Shown: one piece after another, positions 15,427 to 24,332 of the stretch | How the letters are laid out: each line of letters starts with the position of its first letter | Numbering within the stretch: the first letter of the stretch is position 1 | Assembly: GCF_004208415.1 (NCBI RefSeq) | Contig: NZ_CP035758.1 | Span: 2,046,001 to 2,110,000, forward strand | DNA: 64,000 bases | Origin: Ktedonosporobacter rubrisoli | GTDB lineage: Bacteria > Chloroflexota > Ktedonobacteria > Ktedonobacterales > Ktedonobacteraceae | Direction of reading: 5' to 3' | The notes under the pieces: generated by a model | What the model was told of the DNA's origin: nothing | Seen by the model: the letters and a program-made list of their open reading frames with translations, nothing else | Database searches by the model: none | Translations under genes and position numbers: made by a program

Positions 15427-16347
15427 TCAAAGCCTTTGACTTAGCGCTTCCGCGATCAACTCGTTGCTGATCGCGATGCCAGCTCGTGCGCCTTGCGCTG
15501 CAGCAATACTGACCCAATGGATGGTCTGGGCCGCGTCGCCAATTGCGTACAAGCCAGGAAGGCCGGTCCAGCCGTTCTCGTTGACCTGGATGAGACTCTC
15601 AACTTTGCTGCTACCGGTCATGAACTTGCAGCCGAGCTTTGCTGCTAATGAGCTATGCTGCCGAATCCTGGAGCGCAGGAAGAGCCCACTGCGCGGCAGA
15701 ACTTTGCCGCTGCTAAAGACAAGTCTTTCAAGTATACCATCCTTTCCTTCAAGCCGTGCGATGGGCTCCTCACACACCTGAATGCCGTACATCTGCAATT
15801 TTTGCAATTCGGCCTCTTCTAACCCAACAGGTCCATCTGAGCAGAGCACCAGGTCGTTGCTCCAATTATGCAGGAGCCAGACTAGCTCAAGAACTTGTTC
15901 ACCTCTCCCATAGATAGCCAGTGGCTTATCGCGCATCTCCCAGCCATAACAATAGGGACAATGAAAAACACCAGTTCCCCAGAGCTCTGCAAAGCCTTCG
16001 ATCTCAGGTAACTCATCCCTCACGCCTGTAGCGAGGATAAGCTTGCGCGCAACTTCCTGAGTTCCGTCAGCCAGCGTGACTACGAAGTGCTGTTCCTGCC
16101 TGGTGGCAGCAAGCACCTCGGCCTGGCGAAACTCAACACTGGGATAGGGGCGTAGCTGCTCGCGGCCAATCTGCAGAAGTTCCGCTGGCTTTATATTGTC
16201 CCGCGAGAAAAAGGCGTGTACACCTGGCGAGGGAGCGTTACGCGGCGCTCTCGCGTCGCAGATCAGGACTCGTTTGCGGCTTCGACCCAGTACCAGCGCG
16301 GAACTGAGTCCAGCCACTCCACCGCCGACAATAATCACATCAAACAT
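15427..16347 (-). CDS. Thioredoxin-reductase-like NAD(P)/FAD oxidoreductase
   Basis: A 306-residue flavoprotein of the class II thioredoxin reductase fold. It has the N-terminal FAD dinucleotide motif (VIIVGGGVAGLSSA), a redox CPYC pair in FHCPYCYGWE (C130, C133), a second nucleotide-binding region, and the FAD motif GLYAIGDAAQ near the C-terminus. The CPYCYGWE setting resembles the GliT/HlmI-type disulfide oxidoreductases and small TrxR-like enzymes rather than housekeeping TrxB (CATC). Start ATG 16347 has AAGGG upstream; the TTG three codons earlier does not. It is the first gene of an operon with the IS-interrupted APH-like kinase. The substrate disulfide is unknown. Confidence 0.9.
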   Translation of the reverse strand: MFDVIIVGGGVAGLSSALVLGRSRKRVLICDARAPRNAPSPGVHAFFSRDNIKPAELLQIGREQLRPYPSVEFRQAEVLAATRQEQHFVVTLADGTQEVARKLILATGVRDELPEIEGFAELWGTGVFHCPYCYGWEMRDKPLAIYGRGEQVLELVWLLHNWSNDLVLCSDGPVGLEEAELQKLQMYGIQVCEEPIARLEGKDGILERLVFSSGKVLPRSGLFLRSRIRQHSSLAAKLGCKFMTGSSKVESLIQVNENGWTGLPGLYAIGDAAQTIHWVSIAAAQGARAGIAISNELIAEALSQRL

Positions 16348-16771
16348 ATAAAACAACCCTTATGAATAAAATAGTCTGGAGTCTGTCGTCAATGAGCCGT
16401 GTCATGCGCTCAATTGGCAAGGTCTTCCTGCAAGAGAGCATGCTGAACGTGGTGAGCAAGAAATTTACAACTGCATCTGAGTGAATTATACCGGAGGGAG
16501 CCTTGAAAAGATAATACTTCTTCTAATCGGAGTTGATAAGCTAGCGGTATCACTATTTCCTGTTCCGAACAAACTCGGACTAAGCCGAACTGACCGTATA
16601 AGTCCGGGTCAGGTAGAACTTTCTCAATACGGCTCGGACTTTTAGAGAACAAGTTCGATACTCTTGCTAGCTTGTTGCCGAATAGAAAAACTCCAGCCGT
16701 ACAGAGCCGGATGGAGTGTCGATCGGGCCAATATGCCTCTTGGTGCTTCGACGAAAAGCTTAGCAAGAGAG
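16348..16771. other. Intergenic region with repeated TCGGACT elements
   Basis: About 420 bases without a convincing gene. Between 16555 and 16660 there are two CTCGGACT copies, an AAGTCCGG that can pair with them, and CTGACC/GGTCAG arms, so mutually exclusive hairpins are possible in the leader of the flavoprotein gene. No known riboswitch was recognised. Confidence 0.4.
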
Positions 16772-17140
16772 CTAGACCTGCTTTGTTTCAGGTGGCAGCA
16801 ATCCTACGCCAATACTCTGCAAGCGGCGTGGTGCTGCTGAAAAATCATTGTCGTCTACGATTTCGTAAAGACTGGCTGGCAAAATGCTTGTCTCGATAAT
16901 GTCGGCAATGCGATCGTGGCGCTGCGCATTGCTGGCCGCTATCCGCTGTAGGACTTCTTCTAGCTGCTCGCGAGATAGATCAGTAAAGCCAATAGTCAGG
17001 ATATCTCGCTCATCATTAAGTCCTCGCCCGATCAGCACGCGAGCTGGCACACCAAAGCCCTGCTCGGGAAACCAGGCCTCGCGGAAATCTTCCCAGTTCT
17101 TGCCTTCGCGCAAGCGACGTACAAGCACAACACAAAACAT
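16772..17140 (-). CDS. Hypothetical protein, 122 residues
   Basis: Not recognised with certainty. The start ATG 17140 is strongly supported by AAAGGAGGGG just upstream. The sequence (FCVVLVRRLREGKNWEDFREAWFPE, then DILTIGFTDLSREQLEEVLQRI) has alternating strands and helices of the size of a dimeric alpha/beta-barrel (ABM/Dabb-like) domain, and EDFREAW with a following strand fits that fold. This is a suggestion only. It has no membrane segment or signal peptide and is transcribed alone. Confidence 0.7.
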   Translation of the reverse strand: MFCVVLVRRLREGKNWEDFREAWFPEQGFGVPARVLIGRGLNDERDILTIGFTDLSREQLEEVLQRIAASNAQRHDRIADIIETSILPASLYEIVDDNDFSAAPRRLQSIGVGLLPPETKQV

Positions 17141-17557
17141 AGCACCCCTCCTTTTTACCTTGGAATTGGTAATGTATTGCTGATATTAGTGTATATTAGC
17201 CAGTAGAATACCTAAATATTACAGTTATCTTAAAAATATGTCAAATTATTGGCGAATATTAGCAATGGATTGGCTTTTTGCAACATTGATGTGCTGTATC
17301 TCTTGAACTTAGAGATGGGTGCACGCCTATGTATAATCAGGCTATCCAGGCCTTAATAGAAGCTCTTGCCTGAATTTTCTTGGCGCGACTCAAGCGAGAG
17401 GATATAATGGTGCAGATGGATGGTTGAGTATAAGGTATGCTCTGTTATCTCTAATTCAAAAGTGCTATGAACGCCCTGACGCATCAATTGATCCTGGCAT
17501 AACTAGCAACGCTCCCGCTATGAAGGAGCGCTATTTCGTATAGAAAAGGGTAGCGAT
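17141..17557. other. AT-rich intergenic region between divergent genes
   Basis: No gene seen. It contains three ATATTAG copies (about 17182-17265) on the side of the minus-strand gene. Near 17509-17530 a CGCTCC/GGAGCG hairpin precedes the AlkD-like gene. Confidence 0.4.
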
Positions 17558-18217
17558 ATGACAAGCGTAGATGAAGTGCTGGCCAGCTTGCAGCAGTATG
17601 CCAGGCCGGAGGCCGCTGCTGCTATGGCCAGATTTGGGATTCGGGGAGAGCATATTCTTGGCGTATCTTTGCCCAACTTGCGTGCCCTGGCTCGTAAGCT
17701 GAAAAAGAATCACCCTCTGGCCCTTGAGCTCTGGAAGACAAATATTCGTGAGGCGCGTATTCTTGCCTCGCTTGTCGCCGATCCGGCTTTAGTAACGCCC
17801 GAGCTTATGGAAGCCTGGGCGCGAGATTTCGATTCATGGGAATTGTGTGACCAGACCTGTGGCAATCTTTTTGATCGCACGCCATATGCTTATCAGAAGG
17901 CCCGCGCATGGAGCCAGCGCGAAGAGGAGTTTGTAAGGCGGGCCGGCTTTGTGATGATGGCCGAGCTGGCGGTGCATGATAAGAAAGCCGACGACGAGGC
18001 TTTTGCCGCCTTTTTCCCTCTTATTGTCAGCTACGCCAGCGATGAGCGCAACTTTGTCAAAAAGGCCGTCAACTGGGCGCTACGCCAGATCGGTAAGCGC
18101 AACAGCCATCTACGCACGCTGGCCCTGGCTTGCGCACAGGATATCTTGCAGCAGGATTCTAAGGCTGCTCGCTGGGTGGCGCGCGACGCCATCCGCGAGT
18201 TGCAGGCCCGAGCGTGA
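17558..18217 (+). CDS. AlkD-like DNA alkylation repair protein
   Basis: A 219-residue all-helical HEAT-like repeat protein of the AlkC/AlkD DNA glycosylase family, which excises positively charged alkylated bases such as 3- and 7-methylpurines. The signature WARDFDSWELCDQTCGNLF carries the conserved Trp and catalytic Asp, and VKKAVNWALRQIGKRN carries the second conserved Trp and Arg. Start ATG 17558 follows AAAAGGGTAGCG. Length is normal for the family. The gene is monocistronic and ends at a hairpin terminator. Confidence 0.92.
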   Translation: MTSVDEVLASLQQYARPEAAAAMARFGIRGEHILGVSLPNLRALARKLKKNHPLALELWKTNIREARILASLVADPALVTPELMEAWARDFDSWELCDQTCGNLFDRTPYAYQKARAWSQREEEFVRRAGFVMMAELAVHDKKADDEAFAAFFPLIVSYASDERNFVKKAVNWALRQIGKRNSHLRTLALACAQDILQQDSKAARWVARDAIRELQARA

Positions 18218-18237
18218 CCCGCCAGACCGTTACTCCC

Positions 18238-18295
18238 GCTTCCCTTTTGCGTCAATACACAAATGTGTAGTTTTTCTACAAATGTAAAGGGAAGC
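18238..18295. terminator. Nested terminator between convergent genes
   Basis: Outer arms GCTTCCCTTT (18238-18247) and AAAGGGAAGC (18286-18295) enclose an inner hairpin TACACA/TGTGTA (18256-18269) followed by GTTTTTC. It serves the AlkD-like gene and perhaps the convergent PPOX gene. Confidence 0.7.
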
Positions 18296-18326
18296 AGGGA
18301 TACGCCTATGTTCAGCTTTAACTAAG

Positions 18327-18902
18327 CTAGGCAAAAAATTCAGCAGGCAGCGGCGGCCACTCATCGCCTTGATCGGCGCGCTCCTCCCAGTTTTCCTTCC
18401 CGCTCCAGCTCTCTATCTCTATAGCATAGACCGAAGTGCGTACCAGCTCCTTATCTGTGATTGGGCGATACTCCTTGCCCGGCGACATGTGGGGAAAATA
18501 TTTTTGGATCAGGCCGTATAAAGCATAGCGCTTCTCCTCGTTCTCGCTGAGAGGACGAATAGTGCCAAAGACTATCGCGCTCGCGTATTGAAGCGAGAAT
18601 TCCACAGCCAGATTTGAGGGCAGCAACTTGCCAAATTCGCTGACTTCCAGGCAAACCTTGTCGTGTTGCTCGCTATTGGCCCGTACGCGCCCAATAATGT
18701 TGGAATGGAAAAAGATGGTGTTGCGCGCGGAATCGTACCAGTAGGTAGTTGGATTGATAAAGGGTTGTTCCTCCCAGCGCGTAGCAATGTGGGCAATCTG
18801 TGCGCGCGTGAGCAGCGCCTTGATCCATTCGTCTTCGCGGGCATGCTGAGGACGGCGTTGTTTATTGGCTGGCGTGGCGTCAAGGTTATAGTCTTTGGGC
18901 AT
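18327..18902 (-). CDS. Pyridoxamine 5'-phosphate oxidase family protein
   Basis: A 191-residue split-barrel flavin-binding protein of the PPOX superfamily (Pyridox_ox_2 type). The pattern RAQIAHIATRWEEQPFINPTTYWYD followed by IFFHSNIIGRVRAN and VCLEVSEFG is the usual FMN-binding split barrel, and SLQYASAIVFGTIR is the central strand. Start ATG 18902 has AGAGGAAC upstream. Such proteins bind FMN, F420 or heme and often act as small reductases; the cofactor here is not determinable. Monocistronic, convergent with the AlkD-like gene. Confidence 0.88.
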   Translation of the reverse strand: MPKDYNLDATPANKQRRPQHAREDEWIKALLTRAQIAHIATRWEEQPFINPTTYWYDSARNTIFFHSNIIGRVRANSEQHDKVCLEVSEFGKLLPSNLAVEFSLQYASAIVFGTIRPLSENEEKRYALYGLIQKYFPHMSPGKEYRPITDKELVRTSVYAIEIESWSGKENWEERADQGDEWPPLPAEFFA

Positions 18903-19254
18903 AGTTCCTCTCTTCTCTTGCTGGCTTTATCAAGTTTGCATCCATTAGAGCGGGCGCGTTCGCTAGATAGCGCAATGTGTGCCAGGCTGCGGCGCCTCCG
19001 TTGAAATCAAGGCAATTAGGGCAGTGACCAAATGCGCATCTCGCTGCTCAGCTTTGTTGTTTCATATAGCCATGCTGTAGGCTCTTAGGCTATACAGGCT
19101 TCGTAAGCCCGCGCTCGTGTGACGGGCAAACAAGCACAATTATGGCTAGTTCTATGCTAGCCGATAAGCAATTGGGAGAAAAGAGCCACTTGAGAAGAAA
19201 AAGCAAGGGCCACTGCTCTAATTTATGCTCTCATCCTCTGCTCCGGGAGGCTTT
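18903..19254. other. Intergenic, nothing recognised
   Basis: About 350 bases between two minus-strand genes. No open frame, terminator with a T run or clear promoter was found. Confidence 0.4.
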
Positions 19255-19884
19255 TTATGCCTTATTGTCAGCCACCGCCGCATAGATGCCCAGGGCAATC
19301 ATAGTGCAGCCAGAAAGTAGCTTTTGTCCGCGCTGAAAGCGTAAGCTCTTCTGTAGATACTGCCCAACAGATCCGGCCAGCACAGTTACCACAAGATCAG
19401 AGAGCGTGTTGAAGAGTACGGTAATGCTGCCTAGCAGGAGGAATTGCCAGAATACCGCTCCATGCGGGTTGATGAACTGCGGCAAGAGGGCCAGAATAAA
19501 TAAAGCAGTTTTCGGATTCAGTAGTTCTGTGAGAATTCCCTGGTATAAGGCTGAGAAGCGCGTCGCCGACTGCTTTGCCTCATAAGCGATATGGCTGTCG
19601 CGCCGTAGCAAGGTCAGGATGCCCAGCGTGATCAGATAGATTGCTCCTGCATACTTGACCAGCGTGAAGAGCAGGCTTGAAGTCATGAGCAGCGCTGAGA
19701 GTCCGCAGGCGGCAAGGATGACATGACACAGCCCGCCCAGCGTATTGCCCAGCGTGGAGGCCAGACCTTCGCGCCGCCCGCCTTTGAGGCTGCGCGCTAA
19801 GACATAGAGCATACCAGGTCCCGGAATAATACTCAGGACGAAGGTTGTGGCCAGAAAGAGCCCAAAGGTAGATACATTTGGCAT
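19255..19884 (-). CDS. LysE family translocator (RhtB type)
   Basis: A 209-residue six-helix exporter of the LysE/RhtB superfamily. The family hallmarks are clear: FVLSIIPGPGMLYVLARSL after helix 1, GLASTLGNTLGG, and LLNPKTALFILALLPQFI. These proteins export amino acids such as homoserine, threonine or leucine. It is a better match to canonical RhtB than the paralogue at 1496-2107. The gene is monocistronic and divergent from the tandem winged-helix regulators, but no shared operator was found. Confidence 0.93.
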   Translation of the reverse strand: MPNVSTFGLFLATTFVLSIIPGPGMLYVLARSLKGGRREGLASTLGNTLGGLCHVILAACGLSALLMTSSLLFTLVKYAGAIYLITLGILTLLRRDSHIAYEAKQSATRFSALYQGILTELLNPKTALFILALLPQFINPHGAVFWQFLLLGSITVLFNTLSDLVVTVLAGSVGQYLQKSLRFQRGQKLLSGCTMIALGIYAAVADNKA

Positions 19885-20037
19885 TGCTTATCCCTCTTCG
19901 TTGTCATTGCCGATAAGTTCCTCCATTGTAGCACAAACAGTCTTGAAGAATGCTTTGGGACGATCCAGGACTTTTGCTCTCGGCCTGCCTCTGTTCCGCG
20001 TTTGCCCCTCAAGCAATTCTATTTGTTAGTATCAGTC

Positions 20038-20066
20038 TTGACAAAGCAGCCCTGGCAGTCTATTCT
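20038..20066 (+). promoter_or_regulatory. Sigma-70-type promoter
   Basis: TTGACA (20038-20043), a 17-bp spacer and TATTCT (20061-20066). It is correctly placed to drive the two winged-helix genes starting at 20141 and 20643. Confidence 0.75.
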
Positions 20067-20140
20067 AAATAGAGAAACTAGTTTGTGATGCAAACATATC
20101 TGTATAGAATTATGTGAGCAATTCTGGCGTGGAGAAACTT

Positions 20141-20584
20141 ATGGAAATGTTTATGCAGCCTGGAACAGAGGCTGAGTTGATCTTTGATCCTCTGTCTTTA
20201 CGCACCGTTACCGCCCTGGCCAATTGTGAGCGCGCTGATACCACCTTCCTGCGGCGCTTGCTGGGCGTCTCTCCGCAAGCGTTGGAGAGCCATTTGCTAA
20301 GGCTGCAGGAGGCCAGGCTTATCAAGCGTGAAGAGCGGTCTAACAGGCGCTTTGTACGCTTGAGTGCTGCCGGTCGCCAAGCAACGTTTGCTTACTTGCG
20401 TGCTGAGGCAGAGGAGGAACAGGTTGCCTTTAGCGGGGCAGCGCAGCGGCCTGGCAGGCTCAAAATTTCGTTGAATGTGAGTGTTGCCCTGCACATCGGC
20501 TATGCGCAAGAAGCGCCATCTCAAGAAGGGGAGCCTTATACCTCTGATATACCAGCTATGCGTTCCTTTTTACCAGGCGCTTGA
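20141..20584 (+). CDS. Winged-helix transcriptional regulator (first of a tandem pair)
   Basis: A 147-residue ArsR/MarR-like winged-helix protein of the HTH_34 type. It reads FDPLSLRTVTALANC, then TTFLRRLLGVSPQALESHLLRLQEARLIKREE with the recognition helix, and a wing (RFVRLSAAGRQATFAYL). The C-terminal 45 residues look disordered. Start ATG 20141 is preferred because GGAG lies 6-9 bases upstream; a GTG at 20114 would add nine residues without a ribosome site. It shares a promoter with the next gene, whose DNA-binding domain is similar, suggesting duplication. Target genes are unknown. Confidence 0.72.
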   Translation: MEMFMQPGTEAELIFDPLSLRTVTALANCERADTTFLRRLLGVSPQALESHLLRLQEARLIKREERSNRRFVRLSAAGRQATFAYLRAEAEEEQVAFSGAAQRPGRLKISLNVSVALHIGYAQEAPSQEGEPYTSDIPAMRSFLPGA

Positions 20585-20642
20585 AGAGTTTGCCATCCCA
20601 ATCTTGAGAAGCGCGGCCAGGCGAGCAAGGAGAAATCGTGAG

Positions 20643-21002
20643 ATGGAAGAAGAGAATAAAATGCCCACACCCTTTGAAGAGCTAGCAGCTCTGGATAAGC
20701 TGATCCATGAGCCGGCTCGCCTCGCGATTATGACCGCGCTATCCGCCTGTAGCGCTGCCGACTTCACCTTTTTGCAGCAGTTAACAGGGCTAACGAAAGG
20801 AAATTTGTCGAGCCATCTGCAGAAACTTGAAGAGCGCGGCTTGATCGCGATTGAGAAACGCTTTATAGGCAAGACCCCCAATACGCAGGCGAGCCTGACG
20901 GAGCAGGGTAGAACGGCGATTGAGCAGCACTGGCAGAGCCTGGATCGTCTGCGCAAAAACGCTCAGCTCATTGGCCGCCTGGAGCCACAAATAGAGCTAT
21001 AA
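20643..21002 (+). CDS. Winged-helix transcriptional regulator (second of a tandem pair)
   Basis: A 119-residue winged-helix regulator of the HTH_34 family. It contains LDKLIHEPARLAIMTALSACSAADFTFLQQLTGLTKGNLSSHLQKLEERGLI, the textbook pattern HEPxRLxIxxxL...TxGNLSxHLxKLExxG of this family, followed by a wing with KTPNTQASLTEQGR. Start ATG 20643 follows AAGGAG; the frame upstream is out of character. These small proteins usually regulate an adjacent membrane or transporter gene; here the neighbours are its paralogue and a convergent kinase-fold gene, so the target is not obvious. Confidence 0.85.
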   Translation: MEEENKMPTPFEELAALDKLIHEPARLAIMTALSACSAADFTFLQQLTGLTKGNLSSHLQKLEERGLIAIEKRFIGKTPNTQASLTEQGRTAIEQHWQSLDRLRKNAQLIGRLEPQIEL

Positions 21003-21033
21003 GGCTGACCTGCCTCGAAAAGACAGGTCAGCC
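21003..21033. terminator. Hairpin between convergent genes
   Basis: GGCTGACCTG (21003-21012) and CAGGTCAGCC (21024-21033) form an exact 10-bp stem directly after the regulator stop. There is no T run, so it probably works as a shared weak terminator. Confidence 0.6.
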
Positions 21034-21042
21034 AACCTGAGC

Positions 21043-22092
21043 TCAGTTTTCGCCTGAAGGCACGGCCGTCGCTTTGTGGCGCCAGGTCAAGGCGTGCTCT
21101 TGCAGCGTCTGACGATTGGCTACGATCCAGGCTTCCCGCCAGAGCGAATGCTCAACCCGTCTCTGGATCACGCCTTCGGATTCCTGTCCGGTTAGATAGC
21201 GTCCCACGCGCTGGACCAGCGAGGTGGCATCGCGCATCCTGCATAAGTCGGGCAGGGCCAGCAATTCTTCCTCGCTGAGTGGAAATCTGGCAAGATAGGC
21301 CGTGGCGAAGGTCTCCATCAGCGCCCATTCCTGGCCGCTTCCCAGCAATTGTACGGGCCACCAGCTCAAAGCGCCGCATAGATCAAGCGCGCGCAGGTCG
21401 GGCCCGGCGAGCTCAAAGTCAAGTACAGCGGTCACGCGCTGACCCTCTGCCAGAATATTGGCCGGATCGTAGTCGCGGTGCAATATTTGCTGCGGCAAGC
21501 GGCGGTAGAGTCCTGGCACCAGCTCGATTACCTCCTCAAGGAAGCTGCTCAGCTGTTGGATCTTCTCAGGAGCAGCCGGCAATTGCTGCAGGCAGACTAG
21601 CGGATCTTCGATAGGTCCTTGCCTGTTTTTGAGGGTTCCGAAGGTAGGAAGCTGGGGAGAGCCTGCTAAGCTTTGTGGCGATAGCTGGGCCAGAGCAGTA
21701 TCCAGCCAGGCCAGAACCTGCGCGGCGTCAACGGCGATGCTTGGATCATGGCGGTCAGGAAGAAGATCGGGGAGCCGGCCTGACAATAAGGGCGAGAGTG
21801 TAGCCAGAGCTGCCTTACCTTCCAGCTCGCACTCTACGATACTATCTCCGTCGCGAGCCCTTAGTAAGAGTGGTAACTGCACCGGCGGCTGAGTGGCCGC
21901 TAGCGCTTCTAGTAATGAAGCTTCGTAGCGCAAGTGGGATATTCGGGCGAGATTTGGAATAATCCGCAGCGCGTATTGCTGCCCATCAGCGGCCAGGGCA
22001 CGCCAGATAAGAGTATTTGTGCCTCCAACCATAGGAAAAATTTGCCAGGGTCCGGCTACTGGCCAGGCCTGCCATAATTGCTGTATATCCAT
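21043..22092 (-). CDS. APH-like phosphotransferase / homoserine kinase II-type protein
   Basis: A 349-residue protein of the APH/choline-kinase superfamily. The N-lobe has YALRIIP (Lys replaced by Arg) and the C-lobe has the Brenner motif LHRDYDPANIL with catalytic Asp and Asn, and AVLDFELAGPDLRALDL with the metal-binding Asp. ATG 22092 follows GGAGCTCATTTTG. The length and the AxDLCGALSWW helix resemble homoserine-kinase-II-like proteins of unknown substrate rather than a known resistance enzyme. The Arg at the usual ATP-Lys position is unusual. Monocistronic. Confidence 0.87.
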   Translation of the reverse strand: MDIQQLWQAWPVAGPWQIFPMVGGTNTLIWRALAADGQQYALRIIPNLARISHLRYEASLLEALAATQPPVQLPLLLRARDGDSIVECELEGKAALATLSPLLSGRLPDLLPDRHDPSIAVDAAQVLAWLDTALAQLSPQSLAGSPQLPTFGTLKNRQGPIEDPLVCLQQLPAAPEKIQQLSSFLEEVIELVPGLYRRLPQQILHRDYDPANILAEGQRVTAVLDFELAGPDLRALDLCGALSWWPVQLLGSGQEWALMETFATAYLARFPLSEEELLALPDLCRMRDATSLVQRVGRYLTGQESEGVIQRRVEHSLWREAWIVANRQTLQEHALTWRHKATAVPSGEN

Positions 22093-22264
22093 CAAAATGA
22101 GCTCCAGAAATACTTTGGCGAGAAAATAATAATTAACTTCTCTTCAACGCTAATTCTAGCAGAAAGCCTTTCGCGACTCCATACGCATAGCCGCACTTTT
22201 CACCTCGTATCAGCAAGCCCAAAAAAGCGTCAGTCCGACCCCTCAACCAGGCCGGACGGACGCA

Positions 22265-22308
22265 TTCAGAAAGGAACACTCAATTGTATGATTCTTCAGA
22301 AAGGAACA
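22265..22308 (+). repeat. Short direct repeat TTCAGAAAGGAACA
   Basis: Exact 14-base copies at 22265-22278 and 22295-22308 (30-base period), within a 270-base region without a gene, downstream of the EamA stop. Function unknown. Confidence 0.6.
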
Positions 22309-22366
22309 TTACTGTTGAATCATATCTATGCCATAATTACGAACGAAGTGTCATCTGGGTTGTGAT

Positions 22367-23314
22367 TTATTTATGGTTATTTTGCGCAAACGAAACTCCG
22401 CAAGAAGCAACAATGATGAGACCCATAGCAATCAAAGCACGCAAGCTGACAATCTCTCCTAGCACTATCAGGCCGACGAGGGCCGAGACAGCAGGCTCCA
22501 GGCTCATCAAGATTCCAAAGACACGGGCGGAAATTCGTCTGAGGGCCTCTAATTCTAGCGCAAAGGGGATGACCGTTGAGAGAATGGCCACACCCAGGCC
22601 CAGCAACAACACGACGGGATTGTTCACAAGTGGGAACAGGTAGCCCGCATCAAACGGTGCAAGCACGATTGCCGCCACGCTCATGCTTAAGGCCAGCCCC
22701 ACTGTACCGGGAAATGCCTGCCCGACACGCACATTGACAAGAATATATGCCGCCCAACCTGCGCCAGCCGAAAGGGCTAGTACTACGCCCAACGGATCAA
22801 GCGCGGCACCTCCGCCTATCGGTGCCAACAAGACGATACCAGCCGCAGCCAGTACGACCCAGAGCAGATCAATCAGGCGTCTTGAGCCGAATAGCGAAAC
22901 TCCCAGCGGACCGACAAACTCTAAGGTGGTAGCTACACCCAGGGGAATACGTGAAATAGATGCGTAATAGAGCGTATTCATCCCTGCGATAACCAGGCCA
23001 AATAGTACTACTACCAGATAGTTGCGCCATGTATAGCCACGCAAGCGTGGGCGAGCCATCACCAGATAGATGATTGCGGCAAAGCCAACGCGCAAGAAGA
23101 CGATTCCCTCAAAGCTGAGCGTATGAAACAGGCTCTTGGCTATTGCGGCTCCCAATTGCACTGAAAGGATAGATAGGAGCAATAGCAAGGGCGGTGGAAG
23201 AAAACGGGTAGCTGCATGCACCACGTCAGCACGCTGTATGGCCTGCTCCTGGCCTCCCGAGGACATATGTAAGGATTGTTCCCAGGCCCTTGGTAAATTA
23301 AAAACCTTGCCCAT
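22367..23314 (-). CDS. EamA/DMT family exporter (RhtA-like)
   Basis: A 315-residue, ten-helix drug/metabolite transporter with two EamA repeats. The first repeat contains IAKSLFHTLSFEGIVFLRVGFAAI; LGVATTLEFVGPLGVSLFGSRR is characteristic of the RhtA (threonine/homoserine exporter) branch; the second repeat ends with ISARVFGILMSLEPAVSALVGLIVLGE. Start ATG 23314 follows AAAGGG. An exporter of amino acids or related metabolites is likely. The roughly 36 N-terminal residues before the first helix are longer than usual. Confidence 0.92.
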   Translation of the reverse strand: MGKVFNLPRAWEQSLHMSSGGQEQAIQRADVVHAATRFLPPPLLLLLSILSVQLGAAIAKSLFHTLSFEGIVFLRVGFAAIIYLVMARPRLRGYTWRNYLVVVLFGLVIAGMNTLYYASISRIPLGVATTLEFVGPLGVSLFGSRRLIDLLWVVLAAAGIVLLAPIGGGAALDPLGVVLALSAGAGWAAYILVNVRVGQAFPGTVGLALSMSVAAIVLAPFDAGYLFPLVNNPVVLLLGLGVAILSTVIPFALELEALRRISARVFGILMSLEPAVSALVGLIVLGEIVSLRALIAMGLIIVASCGVSFAQNNHK

Positions 23315-24332
23315 AATTCCCTTTCATATTGAGCCCGCGCCAACCCTACATGGTTACTTATGAGCATGGCAATTTCCCAGAACAGCCTACTTGATGATGG
23401 CGAAATATAGTATTCTCTTCGGCTCTGTATTTGTAGAAAATGCATCTACTCTTGTAAGTTGCCCGTAAGTTTCGCTTAGCTATAATAATATGATATATAT
23501 CTATTTCAAGGTTATAAAGCTATAGGTACCCTGCTTCTAAGCACACTTCTGTGTGACTTTCGTCAACCTTCCCAGAATGCAGGACACCTTAGAATTAATT
23601 GTACTTATTTATGTCCCTTGTATTATTGTACTACGAATAAGGGGGTCTTGTCGTCACTCTTTTCTCAGCAATATTGCCTACCCGGCAGAAAATAGGCAGA
23701 TTGTCTATGATCTACCTCACAATATATGTCTTGCCTTCGTGGTCCTATTTCAAGTACTATAGGAGATAGCGGGGAGATGAACAAAGATGACAGCCTGTTG
23801 AAAAGCGATGACAAGGGGTCCAGGGGTCTCCCCTGGCGATGGAACCCTCTCCGGGGGAGAGGTAATGGGGTGTCCCCAAATAATCAGTATTTCAACAGAT
23901 TTGATATTATCCAGGGCCGCCTTGAGCGTTTCGCGGTGCTCGCTGATTGCCTCTAGAATATATTCTGCTTTTCGCTAAAATTAAGCTGACCATCGTCAGC
24001 AACCTCTCCTATGCATATGATTGCACTCGTAGCTTAACAGAGAAAGCGGCAAATTTGGTTCCTGCCAGGCTACATTTTCAAAATTCAAGCCCTCTTTTTC
24101 TCCTGCAGGCTTGCGTGGGAAGCTGCAAGCATATCTTGAAGCCATGCGCAGCTATGAAATTTTTAGGCTCTGTTGCATAATTAGTAATGGAATAGGCAAT
24201 AGCCTGTATAGACTTGGAAAGGGATAGGATAGAAGCAGAACAGCTACTTAAGGTCAGATTTCAATTCTCTCGGGCGACAATTGCTGTGATCAACAATCCT
24301 GGCCCAAACACATGGAAAGGTATACTCAACAG
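23315..24332. other. Kilobase without a gene, holding a palindromic repeat element
   Basis: Only short frames without ribosome sites occur. The notable content is the hairpin-rich element at 23795-23898. The rest is AT-rich and featureless by eye. Confidence 0.45.
23795..23898 (+). repeat. MITE-like palindromic element, about 104 bp
   Basis: Exact 9-bp terminal inverted repeats CTGTTGAAA (23795-23803) and TTTCAACAG (23890-23898) enclose three perfect GC hairpins: CCAGGGG/CCCCTGG (23820-23836), CCTCTCC/GGAGAGG (23846-23862) and GGGG/CCCC (23867-23877). This looks like a non-autonomous mobile or REP-like repeat. Only one copy is in the window, so repetitiveness is not proven. Confidence 0.6.

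Noticed and set aside
16410..16766. 118-codon minus-strand frame
   Set aside because: No ribosome site, unusual composition, and it overlaps the repetitive leader region; looks like chance.
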